Source: Blastomussa wellsi (taxonomy: Eukaryota > Cnidaria > Anthozoa > Scleractinia > Plerogyridae). Taken from it: 64,000 nt of DNA. The notes beneath the pieces were generated by a model. It had not been told where the DNA came from and ran no database searches. It worked only from the letters and a program-made list of their open reading frames with translations. Positions 49,601-59,318 of the stretch are shown here, one piece after another. Both the position numbers and the translations under genes were made by a program. Numbering within the stretch: the stretch's first letter is position 1; every line of letters starts with the position of its first letter. Location of the stretch: assembly GCA_947652115.1 (NCBI GenBank), contig OX393569.1, forward strand, positions 13,244,151 to 13,308,150. Direction: 5' to 3'.

Positions 49601-52600
49601 AGGTCTGCAACAGCAGAAAACAGCAGAAACAGTGGCTGCATGGCCTGCAGAAACATCGGCTGCAAGGCCTGCAAAAAACAGCGGATGCAAAGCCTGCAGA
49701 AACAGCGGATGCAAGGCCTGCAGAAAACAGCGCCTACAACAGCAGAAAACATCGGCTGTAAGACCTGCAACAGCAGAAAACAGCAGAAACAACAGAAAAC
49801 AGTGGCTGCAAGACCTGCAACGGCAGAAAACAGCAGAAAACATCGGCTGCAAGACCTGCAACAGCAGAAACAGCGGCTGCAAGGGTCTGGTTTGTGGCAA
49901 GAAAAAAGTGGTCGAAAATTTGGCTGTTTAAAAAAGAAAAATGCGCTCTCCTATTCGAGCAGCTCTTGCAAACAAAGTGGTCTGCAACGGCAGAAACAGC
50001 AGAAAACAGCAGAAAACATCAGCTGCAAGGTCTGCAACAGCAGAAAACAGCGGAAACAGCGGATGCAAGGTCTGCAACAGCAGAAAACAGCGGAAACAGC
50101 GGATGCAAGGCCTGCAGAAACAACAGAAAACATTGGCTACAAAGCCTGCAGAAACAGCGGCTGCAAGGCCTGCAACAGCAGAAACAGTGGATGCAAGGCC
50201 TGCAACAACAGAAACAGCAGATGCAAGGCCTGCAACAGCAGAAAACAACAGAAAACAGCGGCTGCTTGTCTGGCTTGTGGCAATGCAAAATTTGTCTGGC
50301 TTGTGGCAATGCAAAAAAGTTGCCGAAAATTTGGTTGCAGAAAAAAGGGCGCTCTCCTCACCTGGATAGCCACCGTTTGTTTCCCGTTTCGAAAGCTCCC
50401 GGCGCTGTTTTGTTTCCATATTGCTTCCTTTTGTTTGCATCTTTGCTTCCTCTTTTGCTGAAGACTAGATTTCGATTGTCTGTCTGCGACTCAGCTCCGA
50501 CAAGTCATAGCTGAGTCTTTTTCTCATTTCGAAATCTCGTCTTCAGTGATAGGAAGCGATGTGCAAACAAAAGGAAGCGATGTGCAAACAATCTGCGCCG
50601 GGAGCTTTCGAAATGGGAACTGCCAACGGCCAGGGGTTGTCAGGGGTACGCGAAGCGAGCTTCGTGTGCTAGGGGGTTCAAAACAGGAAAATAAAACGGT
50701 GATGATCAGGTGGTATTCATTAAACTTCAGGCTATACTACTTTATAGCCAACTCAGCACCATCCCCATTATTGACTGTCTGCCATCTGGTATCCAGTGCA
50801 TGCTCATGGGATAATTGTTAAGACAGAATCCATCAGGAAGTTGAGTAATATTTATTTAAGTTGGACAAAAATTGAGTACCAGAATAATTTAAATCATATT
50901 GCGTTATATTAAGTAATTATTTGTGATAACACCGACAGCAATTTCTTATCAGAGCCCGAGAAAATGAATTTTAAAGATCACAAGCTATAGGCAAAAGCTT
51001 ACATGTAGCCATTTTGTAAAATTGTCTTTAAGCGATTCAGTGGAATTATAGTGGAACTTTGAAATTTGTTTTCCATGTTTGGTGTTGTTAGAAAAGATTT
51101 CTTTTGATAAGATATTTGAAGCAGTAACTCAAAAGTTTGCAATAAGGTGTAAATAATTTTGTCACAACAATTTCTTATCAGAGACTGAGAAAATGAATTT
51201 CAAGGCTCGCAAGCAAAAGGAAAAATCTCACATCTTTTAATCGATTCAGTGGAATTCAGTGGAACTTCGAAATTTGTTTTCGATGTTTGGTGTTGTTAGA
51301 AAAGATTTCTCTTGATGATATATTTGAAGTAGTAACACAAAAGCTTGCAATAAGGTGTAAATAATTTTGGTACATAATTTGGTCCAATAAATGCTCAAAG
51401 TCCTAACGGATTCTGTCTTAAATCTTAATTAAATATGATATTTTATAAATACAAGCTCATGTCCTATTTCCTACCTGCAAATGCTGGAAGAGCTGTTGAT
51501 AATAGAGACCTTCAGTGTCGCATCTTTTCTGTTAACCCGTGAATGGCAAACCTCAAAATATCACGTGACCTGCACTCTGCCGTCACGTTTGCTGTTTGCG
51601 GTTCACGTTTTAACTGCGGGAACCTCTCCTAGCGGTAAGTGAAATACGGCAAAGTATTTCGGCCGCGTTTAAGACTAAAAGCTAGGTTTTTGTATCTGTA
51701 TGCTACTTAAATTTAAGATTTTAACACTCCTCGGATGATAGTTTACGAGTTTTTGGTGTTTTTAGTAGTCAAAGTGAATGATAGCGCAACTAAACTTTAT
51801 ACTGTTAACAAAAGGTGTCGACTGCAACAGTAGTGCAATTGTCACGTTTTGATTTTGCAAGCATTTTATTAATCCGTCTCGTGGTCAAATCAATAAAATT
51901 GCCTGTGAGCTGTTTGATTTTACAGAAAAATGAGAGACGCGTTGCTAAAGTTGAAATTATTGCAAATGACAAACGTGTAACCTCAGACTGCGGTTTGTGA
52001 TTTGCTGTATTGTGCGAAAAACGCGGTGCTCAAGGTCTCAAATACTTAATGCAGGTGACGTGGTTTAATTTACTACTGGTGTTGGAACTGTGCAGGGATT
52101 GTCTTTATTGGGATTTTTACACTGGGCAATTTCTGGGTCTACTGATTTGTTTACTTTCAATGATAAAACTCTCAAAGGGAAATCAGTACAACTCTGCTAA
52201 GGAAGCAAGTTTTCTCACCTCCTCATCAATTTGTACCATGGAAACATGTACCTCATGGCCTTATAGTGTTCCACACCTAACCGTTTCCACCAAGGAAAGT
52301 TTTTCATTAGTTTTGACATATTTTTGACAATCAAAATGCAAAAACTTGCCATTCGTTCACAGGCTGAGACTTGGGAAATTCCCATGAGGTTGAATGCTGA
52401 GTTTAACAGTTTAACATCTCTGCTCTCGAACATTTCCCACGTTTTGATTGGCTGGTTGAAATAGAAGCCAGCAAAAAGTTGTCAAAACAATGTCAATATT
52501 TAATCAAAAACTTTACCAACTGGCAATGAATATGATGTGTTAAACATACTAGACGATTGCAACAATGTGAGATATTTGTTGTTGTAACCCATTTTAGATA

Positions 52601-55600
52601 TTTTTCCATGCAAGCAAGTGCTCCTCTTGGTTTAGATGATATCACCAGGATTGAGATAGAGAACAGTATATGTCGTGAAGGTGGACCACTTCCTGAGTGT
52701 CTTGCTTCTCCCATGGAACATGTCCTTTGTCTTCTTGAGGAGGTATTTCATTTGAGACTTGCCGGTGCATCTAGTTATGCTATGCATGATTTCTTTGTCT
52801 TGTCAGTAACTGTGCTCACATTGTGGGTGGCGCCATCTGAAATGTTGTACAATTGGTACAGGTTTATAGGATGTAATGGGGTTGAAACCAATTGCGGTAC
52901 ATTTTAGGCATCCTACTAATGAACAGTTATGGCAATTACTGAAGATATTTACAGATCATGGTCTGTCCCCTTTGAATTGTACGCATCTTGTATGACTAGG
53001 ACCACAACTAAGAATCTCCTTACACAGATTAGAAATTGGAGGTTAGAAATGTAGTGTTTGTGCATAGATTAAGGCATAACTCAGTATTGTGAAAATGCTT
53101 TTGCAAAAAAGCAAAATAAGAAAAGTAAAAATATAATAAAATGAAAAAGCTGAACATGTCCTTCACTAAACATGTCTTTCACCTCAAAAGAAACATTTCC
53201 TATTGATCAATTAAGACTTGTCAGATTAGCGAAGTTGGGTAGGCATTAGCCTTATGATCGGAAGTTCCCTTAGGAGGTTGCGACTCACCTGGGTAATTTT
53301 TTTTTCTCTGAGAAAATGAAAACAGCATCTTTTTTTATGCATGTTTTCAGCAAGAACATAATATAAATAAATAAAGTAAAAATTGGCTCCAACCAGGAAG
53401 AGAACACATTGAAGCATTTATTTTTCGCGCCTCAGGCATATTAAAACCTGACAACTTACTTTACACCTCGATGAGCCTGGGACTGCTATGGTCATATGAT
53501 ATCAGTCACTGAATACCTTGTTTTAACAGCTCTCAATTGACATAACATGAATTTCCAATATCAAAGATGCAAATTTGAAGCGCCATGAGCAACTTCATTG
53601 TCGGTCGTATTCGCCCACAAGCCATTCCGCTAACCATTTTGACCATGAGTATGGTGCTCTGTTTGGCAGCCCTTCGTGGCACCAGAGCTCTGCTATTAGA
53701 CTAGAGAGGAGTTATGTAGTGTTCATGAGTAGTGTAATTCCTAACTTGGTACCGCCTTCATTCGGAATGTTCCTTCTCAAAGCAATGTTCACGAGCATGC
53801 ACATGTACAGTACCTAGGACCACAATTTTGTATCCCGTTATGGTAGTTGCCCTTTTCCGAAAGCCGCAATTCAGAATCATAGTAGATTTTTGTCTGAGAC
53901 TGGGAGTGCATCTAACTTTTACTCTTACAGGATGCCCCCTGACAAAAAAGGCATATTTTCCACCATTATTCCATTTCACAACATTGGGAAAGGGAATGCA
54001 TGCTTTTACACTGTAGAGCAGCAAAAATACAGACAGAAAACAGAGGAACAACAAGGGATCTATAATAGTGGGATAACAATTTCCTTATACGAGACTTGGA
54101 AAAATACCATGTAACTTGCAAATCATCCACTTGTATTGCTAAGTATATGTTAAACCATTGAATAAGATGTACTGGTATTTATTTTATCCTTCTAACTGCT
54201 GTGATATTTTACTGAATGGAGATATTGTCAATATATTTCAGGTGTTTTTTCCAAGTTTTCTGAAAAGTCAAGTTTACTACAACTATCTGACAGAGCTGTT
54301 AAATTCCATCAGTGGCAATCATTCTTCCCAGACCCTCTCAGCTTCTGTTGGCAGTGTAGATGACGTTCAGAGCCTGGGTGCTCAGAGTGAGGAGAACAGT
54401 CGCCTGGTTAAGTCAACATTTGGTTCTGACAGTGATCTTACAGAACACCCAGATGCTCTATGGCAAAGACCAAACCCTGGGTACGTTTATTGTACAGTTG
54501 CAGAAGTACTTAATGTCTGTCACAAGTGGGCTCTTTTTAGACTGCTTTTTTGCACATGCTTGGGGAATTTGCTGACATTGACAAATTCTGACTACACTAA
54601 CACAGGACATTCAATGTGAAAGTTTACTGAGGAAGCATCAGCCAGTCATCTGAAGTAAAATGTGTTACAATGAGGAACTATTAGTTTTATAGAATAGAAT
54701 ATGTTCTACAACAGATATAAAAACACCCTTTTATAAAATATGTGGAAATGTATTCCTCATCTAATGCAACAGCACAAGACCTTGAGGAAAGGGGACAACT
54801 AAATAAACTAAAACATTATTACCGGTAATACATGCAGGCTTTTCCATACAAAAATTGAACAACCGGCGGCCGTAATAGAATGACCTAAATCTCCAGCAAA
54901 ACACCTAAATACAGGTAATGTTCCTTGTACATTCCATAACAACCACAAAACTCCCAATCATGCTATCAGAACATTATTTCTAGTTCACAACCCTGCAATC
55001 AAGTGTACAACTAAATGCAAGGAAAATTGCTTGGACAAGTCCACAAGTTACCTTTCACGTGCAAGGTTTGTTCCAGAAACGGCTGACTCACAAAAGACAT
55101 GTCCTAAAATCTAGATGTAGACTGTAATTATGCACTTATGATAGCTGATGCTACATGTTGGTAGTCAGTTCTAGCTACGAAAAAATATTCTAGATGTTTT
55201 TGCTTGGTAGCATCAATATTTATTGATTGTCAACGTCAGTAATTGGTAACATCGGGTACTGTGTTTCCTTTCATCAACCACAGTGTAACAATCTGGCAAT
55301 TATTTGATTTTCTCTCCAGACTGTCACTGGGAAAAGTCAATGAATTTGGAATTTTTGAGCCCATTTTTGAGCCTGAACCAGACAGTGGCCATGGGACCTC
55401 TACAGGTATGCAAACACATCCAGGGACATAGGAATCAAAACTAGGCACCCAGAGGATGATGAGCCCATCAACTCCCATTTAAGCAATAGGGGATATTTTC
55501 TGTGTTTACATAGCCCTGGCATCTAAACACTAGGGGGTTTGGAAGAATTCGAGACAGTTATGCAAACCCTCGTTTGCGTCTCGGGTTTGCATAACTTTCG

Positions 55601-57452
55601 ATAATTCTCTCAAACCCTTGAGTGTTTAGATTAGGCTATGTAAACGCGAAAAAGTCATCTATTGCTTTTATAGAATATTTCTTAAAAATACGCACGAAAC
55701 TAAAACAGTGGAAGCCAGTCTGAATCTGTGCTTGTATAACAGCGACTTCCAGAGTGCTATTAGCTAGCATTATAAATACAGCGGTACCATGTATGTAGGG
55801 GAATTCAGTGAGAGTGATACAGTTTTATTTCCTTACACGTGTTGTCTTGCCTAGATGCCTGTCTGTTCATGATAGATATACAGGGGGTAAAATCTGGCAA
55901 TTTCACATACCTTTTGTCAAGTTCTAACCAATCGATCAATCAATCAATCGATCAATCATCTGACTGACTGTTTTTGTTGCAGCTTCCAAACTAGGAAAGG
56001 CAATGAGAAAGTTGGTTTCAGGAGGAGAGGATAAGGTATGAAATATAAAATCAGTAGATTCGATTTAACAGATAGACGTGACCTTGTGGTACGTCCTCTA
56101 ATCGACGACGAATTTCTTCATCACATTGCCAAATTTTGGGCGGCTCACGAGGCCGCCGCGAGACTCGAAACTTGCAGCTTCACAAACTTCAAACTACATG
56201 TACGTAAAGTAACTCAAAACCAAAATGTAGAAACAGAATTTTAACAACTAACCTTTATTCCCTTTCGGAAATTCTTGAAAAGCAGATGAATTAATACAAA
56301 GTTTTGTCCACTCGCGGTGCCTCGGCAGAACACGGCAAAAATAAACGATCCCATTCAAGGAGTTTAACGTCAAACTTTTGAGTTTTTCCTTCACACATTA
56401 ATTCAATCCCGATCCGTATTCATCTTGAAAACGAATTTCACGATTTCCTATTAGTCTCTTTGGATGCAATTTGTTGCATATTTATGAGAACTATCAGCAC
56501 CAAAGACTGTAAACAGTTTGAGCGGTTGAAGCTGGGTTTGAAAGTTTCCTCGAACCCAGGCGTTTCGATGAATTTTTCGACCGTGAACATAAGCCAATGA
56601 GCGCGCTAGAATTTCTGCTGTTATGGTAAAAAGAATGTTCAAACAACACAACAGATTTTTTTGTCTTATCTTCTATATTCATTGCGGGCATACACTGTTG
56701 AAAAGCAAGCGCTGAAACCTCGTTGCTATATCCGTATCGAAAGCCCGCGGTAGTGTAGCAGCTCTCGTATGCTTGTAATTCTACTTGTTGCTATTGTTTT
56801 AGAGGCTAAGGGAATTGTTCCTGTTGTTTGTTCTATTGTTTTCACGCAGGGTATCGAGCCATTCATGTGAGACCTTACCAGAGCTGCTACATCGCCATCG
56901 AAAGACAAATTCAAAACGAGTGCAAGCTGTTGTCACGTTGATTATGCAAGGAAATAAAATTGAATCTCTTTTAGTATTCGCTCGTATTCTTATTTAAAAT
57001 ATTGAGTAATTGTTTTCTATTGATGCGGATTTCGCACAAAGTTCGAGCAATAAGTGCACAAATTAAAAACAAAATCTTATAACACGGTTGCATTTTGAGC
57101 ACTATTTGAAACATCTAGTTTTAGTTTATTTCTCTTAGTGATCCTGACATTAAATTCTCAAGCATTCTCTAGAAAGCTAAAGCCAAACCTCGTAAAAAAA
57201 TGCTTAAAGCGCGCGTTACTTTGATGTGAACCAACCAGATTCAATCTTTTCTCGAGTCTCAATAAGTTCTTTACTGTATTCAAATTGTCAGCATGCTGTG
57301 AGATTTTTTTCTTTTTTTTTTTTGCCTTTATTCCTCGAGTGAATCTTTGTTGCTTTGCATCACAGGCTAAAGAAGAAATGGCGTGGAAAATTGCTAAAAT
57401 GATTATCGAGGATGTGAAGAATGAACAAGCAATGTCTTTTGATCCAAGGTGA
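31666..57452 (+). CDS. AKAP10: A-kinase anchor protein 10 (D-AKAP2)-like, one exon not visible
   Basis: The exons are 31666-31699, 33528-33638, 41675-41727, 41855-42749, 42848-42932, 43075-43198, [missing], 52598-52742, 54242-54480, 55320-55405, 55983-56035 and 57366-57452. The junctions are GT-AG and phase-compatible, giving 434 residues before and 202 after the break. Known role: tethers PKA regulatory subunits to membranes through a C-terminal amphipathic helix, with two RGS-like regions. Seen: N-terminus MLRFSRKPPAK; first RGS-like region from about residue 70 (KTLLEVLMDDSVLPYFMEYM, NFWLTAETF); a long insert with a four-cysteine motif (217-237); second RGS-like region (DILTSGKVFLSDVLY, later YFSMQASAPLGLDD and ICREGGPLPEC); PKA-binding helix EEMAWKIAKMIIEDVKNEQ; C-terminus SFDPR. 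Start choice: 31666 opens a basic 11-residue exon in phase with 33528. The missing exon should be 2 mod 3 in length, perhaps about 130 nt judging from family members. Confidence 0.9.
32880..33060. repeat. Dispersed repeat, copy 1 (pair with 52795-52975)
   Basis: Both copies contain CCAGTAACTGTGCTCACAT-like sequence, TGGGTGGC, ATCTGAAATGTT, GAAACCAATTG and TTTAGGCATCCTACT in the same order and orientation, ending near TGGTCTGTC. The class is unknown. Both lie in AKAP10 introns. Confidence 0.6.
33680..33827. repeat. MITE with about 45-bp inverted arms
   Basis: The left arm TTCTAATTACACCTATCCAT and the right arm ATGGATAGGTATAATTAGAA are inverted copies that continue through CTCCGTGCAATTGTA. It starts 42 bp after an AKAP10 splice donor. 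Confidence 0.8.
35640..35839. repeat. Degenerate minisatellite, left part
   Basis: Imperfect units of roughly 60 bp built from GTATCGGTAAGG, TAGCGACAT and CTGTCGGCTGAGTATCGG recur here. The array resumes after the BEL/Pao element at 41246, so the element split it. Confidence 0.65.
35840..36062 (+). repeat. BEL/Pao left LTR (223 bp)
   Basis: Starts CCATCCCTTGACCCAGGCCG and ends CCCTATTGCTGGTG. It matches 41010-41245 base for base by eye apart from the 13-bp duplication in that copy. Confidence 0.88.
36083..40866 (+). pseudogene. BEL/Pao gag-pol polyprotein, broken
   Basis: In order: remnant gag (to about residue 120); a CCHC zinc knuckle (CDNCFASGHMAMDC) with a second Cys/His cluster; aspartic protease (LLDPGSDVT, with P where the family usually has S); Peptidase_A17-type linker (PLGWTLMGP); reverse transcriptase (VVFDCAAKYKG, catalytic YVDD); RNase H (HFSDASEYGYGA, RLELTAA, YWTDSTVVL); H2C2 integrase zinc region; integrase core (VGVDYFGPLF, GVWERLIRSV); and a C-terminal domain (GDLVLVVDEKSPRGHWPVG). 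Breaks: an in-frame TAG at 38378-38380, a frameshift near 39340-39400, a TGA at 40147-40149, and HNGTNF where the second integrase catalytic Asp is expected. It cannot be functional as it stands. Confidence 0.9.
41010..41245 (+). repeat. BEL/Pao right LTR (236 bp)
   Basis: Same sequence as 35840-36062 with 13 extra bases from a local tandem duplication. Preceded by GGGGCCGGTGTAAAAA, a plausible but weak polypurine region. Confidence 0.88.
41246..41590. repeat. Degenerate minisatellite, right part
   Basis: Continues the array split by the BEL/Pao insertion; here the dominant motifs are TGTCGACCGATA, ATCGGTCGAGTATC and CTGTCGGCTGAGCATTG in irregular arrangement. Confidence 0.6.
43514..43735 (+). 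repeat. tRNA-derived-type SINE, sense copy
   Basis: The head GGCCTAATGGTTAGTGCGCT resembles a pol III A box and is followed by a B-box-like CGGGCTCAAGCCTC. The body shares ACTTTACTGTCAT and CACCCAGGTGTAGAAATGGG with the other two SINE copies. A G run interrupts it at about 43670. Confidence 0.7.
43737..43965 (-). repeat. tRNA-derived-type SINE, antisense copy
   Basis: On the minus strand the head reads GGAGGTCTAATGGTCTAATG and then a B-box-like GTTCGAGCCTC. The body is the same as in 43514-43735, placed tail-to-tail with it. Confidence 0.7.
44324..44501. mobile_element. MITE with perfect AATAGGCCATTTCC ends
   Basis: AATAGGCCATTTCC at the left end and its exact complement at the right; inner arms contain GAGCCTCTATTTCAAAG and CGAGTCTAAGTGC-type sequence. 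Same family as 6689-6863. Confidence 0.85.
44872..45000. repeat. 21-bp minisatellite, about 5 units
   Basis: A 21-bp unit beginning TCTCGTTTCTCGCGATACGA is repeated about five times and degrades at the right edge. All frames stay open because the unit is a multiple of three, which produces a false SRFSRYE-repeat protein. Confidence 0.9.
45085..45771. repeat. About 213-bp tandem repeat, three copies
   Basis: GGCACAATTGGATGATTCAA occurs at about 45136, 45350 and 45563, a spacing of 213-214 bp. The second and third copies are almost identical; the first is diverged at its left end. The array ends at about 45771. No coding potential was recognised. Confidence 0.9.
46301..46500. other. Assembly gap of 200 N
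   Basis: Exactly 200 N at the left edge of a minisatellite inside an AKAP10 intron. The true length is unknown. The AKAP10 exon expected between 43198 and 52598 is not visible elsewhere and may be here. Confidence 0.99.
46501..46867. repeat. GC-rich minisatellite, left block
   Basis: Irregular units of about 24-30 bp such as GCAAGGCCTGCAGAAACAGC with AACAGCAGAAAACAGC spacers. The same array continues after the LINE at 49225. Confidence 0.9.
46868..49224 (+). mobile_element. L1-like LINE ORF2 fragment inside a minisatellite
   Basis: The plus strand encodes a non-LTR RT: KTPGTDGFPAEFY, IDQTGYVKGRYIGENIR, FLDFKKAFNSIEW, GVRQGCPLSG and YADDTTIF. The L1-type C-terminal region follows (FHFIWDGKPPKIKRK) with a CTFC...H..C knuckle (near 48917-48980). 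Frameshifts occur near 47110 and 48022 at least. It is 5'-truncated. A 21-bp direct repeat (46847-46867 and 49225-49245) flanks it, consistent with a target duplication, but no stop codon, 3' UTR or poly(A) tail precedes the right repeat. Confidence 0.88.
49225..50340. repeat. GC-rich minisatellite, right block, with higher-order module
   Basis: The CTGCAAGGCCTGCA/CAGAAACAGCGG units continue for about 1.1 kb. A module of about 65 bp containing GTGGCAAGGAAAAAGTGGTC and AAAATTTGGCTG recurs near 49300, 49485 and 49895, and in decayed form near 50275-50340. Because most units keep frames open, long false ORFs run through it on both strands. Confidence 0.88.
50391..50619. repeat. Inverted repeat at the edge of the minisatellite
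   Basis: TTCCCGTTTCGAAAGCTCCC at the left is mirrored by GGGAGCTTTCGAAATGGGAA at the right, and inner GCTTCCTTTTGTTTGCA pairs with TGCAAACAAAAGGAAGC. Probably a foldback element. Confidence 0.75.
50818..51421. mobile_element. Non-autonomous element with TTAA-flanked inverted ends and an internal duplication
   Basis: TTAAGACAGAATCC at 50818 and GGATTCTGTCTTAA at 51421 are perfect inverted ends; the terminal TTAA may be the target duplication, as in piggyBac- or Kolobok-type elements. Inside, a unit of about 230 bp beginning CAATTTCTTATCAGAG is present twice in tandem (from about 50939 and 51168), diverged by small deletions. Confidence 0.75.
51422..52597. other. AKAP10 intron sequence, nothing specific recognised
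   Basis: No exon fitting the missing RGS segment was found here on the plus strand. Short ORFs lack family features. Confidence 0.4.
52795..52975. repeat. Dispersed repeat, copy 2 (pair with 32880-33060)
   Basis: Same ordered blocks as the first copy (CAGTAACTGTGCTCACAT, TTTAGGCATCCTACT, TGGTCTGTCCCCTTTGAATT), starting about 50 bp after an AKAP10 splice donor. Confidence 0.6.
55481..55667. repeat. MITE with AAGCAATAG ends
   Basis: The left arm (AAGCAATAGGGGATATTTTC...TTTACATAGCC) and the right arm (GGCTATGTAAACGCG...ATCTATTGCTT) are inverted; inner arms around AAACACT/AGTGTTTAGA and GGGTTTG also pair. It lies in an AKAP10 intron. Confidence 0.78.
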
Positions 57453-58282
57453 TAGTGTACTGGAGAGCGTTGTTTGAGTTCATGGCAGGCGTGTCAAAGT
57501 CAGTTTCTTTGTGTCTGTAACAACAAGCACTGCAATGATGTTGGATACCAAGTTACCAAGTGACAGGAAAAAATAGAAACTAGATCTAGATCTTTGTATA
57601 TTATTTTAGGCACGGTATATTCTAAAGGAATGTTTTGGTTCTCAAGTTTCCTGCCTCGATAACACATAATTACTGGATATACAATATTTTATTTACATGT
57701 CGGTACAGAAACTGTCAAGTAGGGAATGATAATTAATTTGATATATCAACAAATTATCAAGAATAACACAAGAGGAACTGTACGTTAATATCGAGTTAAT
57801 ACGCAAGGAAACTGGCAGTTTGAACCTAGAAGAACTACCTACTTTAAGTACGCGCGAAATAATTTCGCGAAAATTCGTGAGCCGAATTTCGCGAGTATTA
57901 TAAATTTTCGCGATTGCAAGAAAAATTAAAGCAAAACTGTGCTAAAATTTAGCGATTTTGTCGGTGTTTTAGGGCTGAGAACACCGCAATTAACAAGGAC
58001 ATACTGGAAATCACTGAAAAAATACGAAGGTGTGGTTCTTTCTAACCACAAGGCTTCTATGAATGGAAACTCTGATTGCTGTACTAAAGCGGTTTTGGCC
58101 GAATTACAAGCTGAAGAAACCAATGAATCAGGAAGAGTGCTAGTCAAAATTAAGACCGGAAAGACGTTTCCAAACATTGTATAATAGGCGTTTGAATCAC
58201 GTACACCCGCGCGATTGCATTTATTTGTTAGTAATAAACGGGTTGAATTTAGGTAAACGAAATCAATCAGATAGAAGCTAAT
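57453..58282. other. AKAP10 3' flank, nothing firm
   Basis: This should contain the AKAP10 3' UTR; no convincing AATAAA was found near the stop. A palindromic TTTCGCG-rich stretch at 57845-57915 and a diverged counterpart near 58552-58630 may be the ends of a decayed element. An 81-codon open frame at 57939-58184 between them has no recognised family. Confidence 0.35.
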
Positions 58283-58524
58283 TTAGCCTGCGAAGCAAGC
58301 GTTCCCAAGCGAGCGAAGAGCTTTTGTCTGGCGGCGCGAAAATTGGGGCGACAGCAAAAAGTGGACGAGGCGGGGGGAGTAAGGAGTAGGGGGACAAGGG
58401 AACATCCCCTTCTCCTCCCTACTTCCCCCCACCCCTCAACCTCGTCAACATCTTGATCTAGCCCCAATTTTCGCCAGAATATGATAACAGTTCTTCGCTC
58501 GCTTGGGAACGATTGCTACGCTAA
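58283..58524. repeat. MITE with about 35-bp inverted arms
   Basis: The left arm contains GCGTTCCCAAGCGAGCGAAG and the right arm its complement (CTTCGCTCGCTTGGGAACG). The ends are TTAGCCTGCG and CTACGCTAA. The centre is G/C-run rich. Confidence 0.8.
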
Positions 58525-58873
58525 TTTGAAAGCATCATATTTGTTTGCTTCTAGTGAAATTACGCGCAATCAGTTGTTCGCGTGTATTAAATTTCGCTAA
58601 GTTTTTAAATTCACGAAAAATAGTACTCGTGAGAATTAGTAAGAATAAGCTAGGTTACTTTCGTCGGAGAAGGATGTCAGCTTTTAGCAACACTTACAAA
58701 ACGTCCGTGCAGGATGAAAGGAATAAACCGTTTAAAACATGTTGAAATCGGGGTAAAATATATTGGAGAGATAAAAGTTACGCTTAGTTGAAAAAGAGAT
58801 TGCCTCATATTAAAGACGCAAAACTTTTTAAAGTTAAAGACAGATGTTCTTTATTTAGAGAATAGGGCGAGTT

Positions 58874-59312
58874 TCAATAGACCATATCCACGATAGCCGC
58901 CATGTTGGTTTTCATATTATAATGCAAATTAGCCACCTTGTCTGCCAGGCGACAAACATTGAAATGATGCCGTTTCTCGGAAAATCGGACGGTCTAAATA
59001 GTGAAGTATCTGCGGTAAAGCCACATTTGAGAGCCAAGTTATGGAATAATGATTTCATTATAAGGTTAGTTTGAAACAGTTACTCGATACCTTGATTTGT
59101 CAACTGCACAATTTTATAAAGTGACAAAATTGCGTTCCACTAAGAATATTTAAACCACAAAACAGAAACCAAAGCATGGCTATGAAAAAATTATCAGACA
59201 TGATAAGAAACCAGCTAAAATTGGTCGATTTATGCTTGTTTGCCCCCGCACAAACCACTTGTCTAATTTGCATTACAATGTGAAAACAAACATGGCGGCT
59301 GTCGTGAATAAG
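58874..59312. repeat. Foldback element with AGCCGCCATGTT arms
   Basis: The left arm (ATCCACGATAGCCGCCATGT...ATAATGCAAATTAG) and the right arm (CTAATTTGCATTACA...ACATGGCGGCTGTCGTGAA) are inverted over about 50 bp. It abuts the minisatellite-bearing element to the right. Confidence 0.75.
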
Positions 59313-59318
59313 ACGTGT

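Noticed and set aside
48030..49931. A 633-codon open frame on the plus strand
   Set aside because: The first part is the C-terminal region of the LINE and the rest is minisatellite read in an open frame; it is not a host gene.
46247..50461. Many long minus- and plus-strand frames rich in Leu/Ala/Cys or Gln
   Set aside because: All are readings of the GCAAGGCCTGCAGAAACAGC-type minisatellite, several running through the N gap.
57939..58184. An 81-codon plus-strand frame after AKAP10
   Set aside because: It has no splice context or recognised family and may sit inside a decayed element; kept only as a remark.
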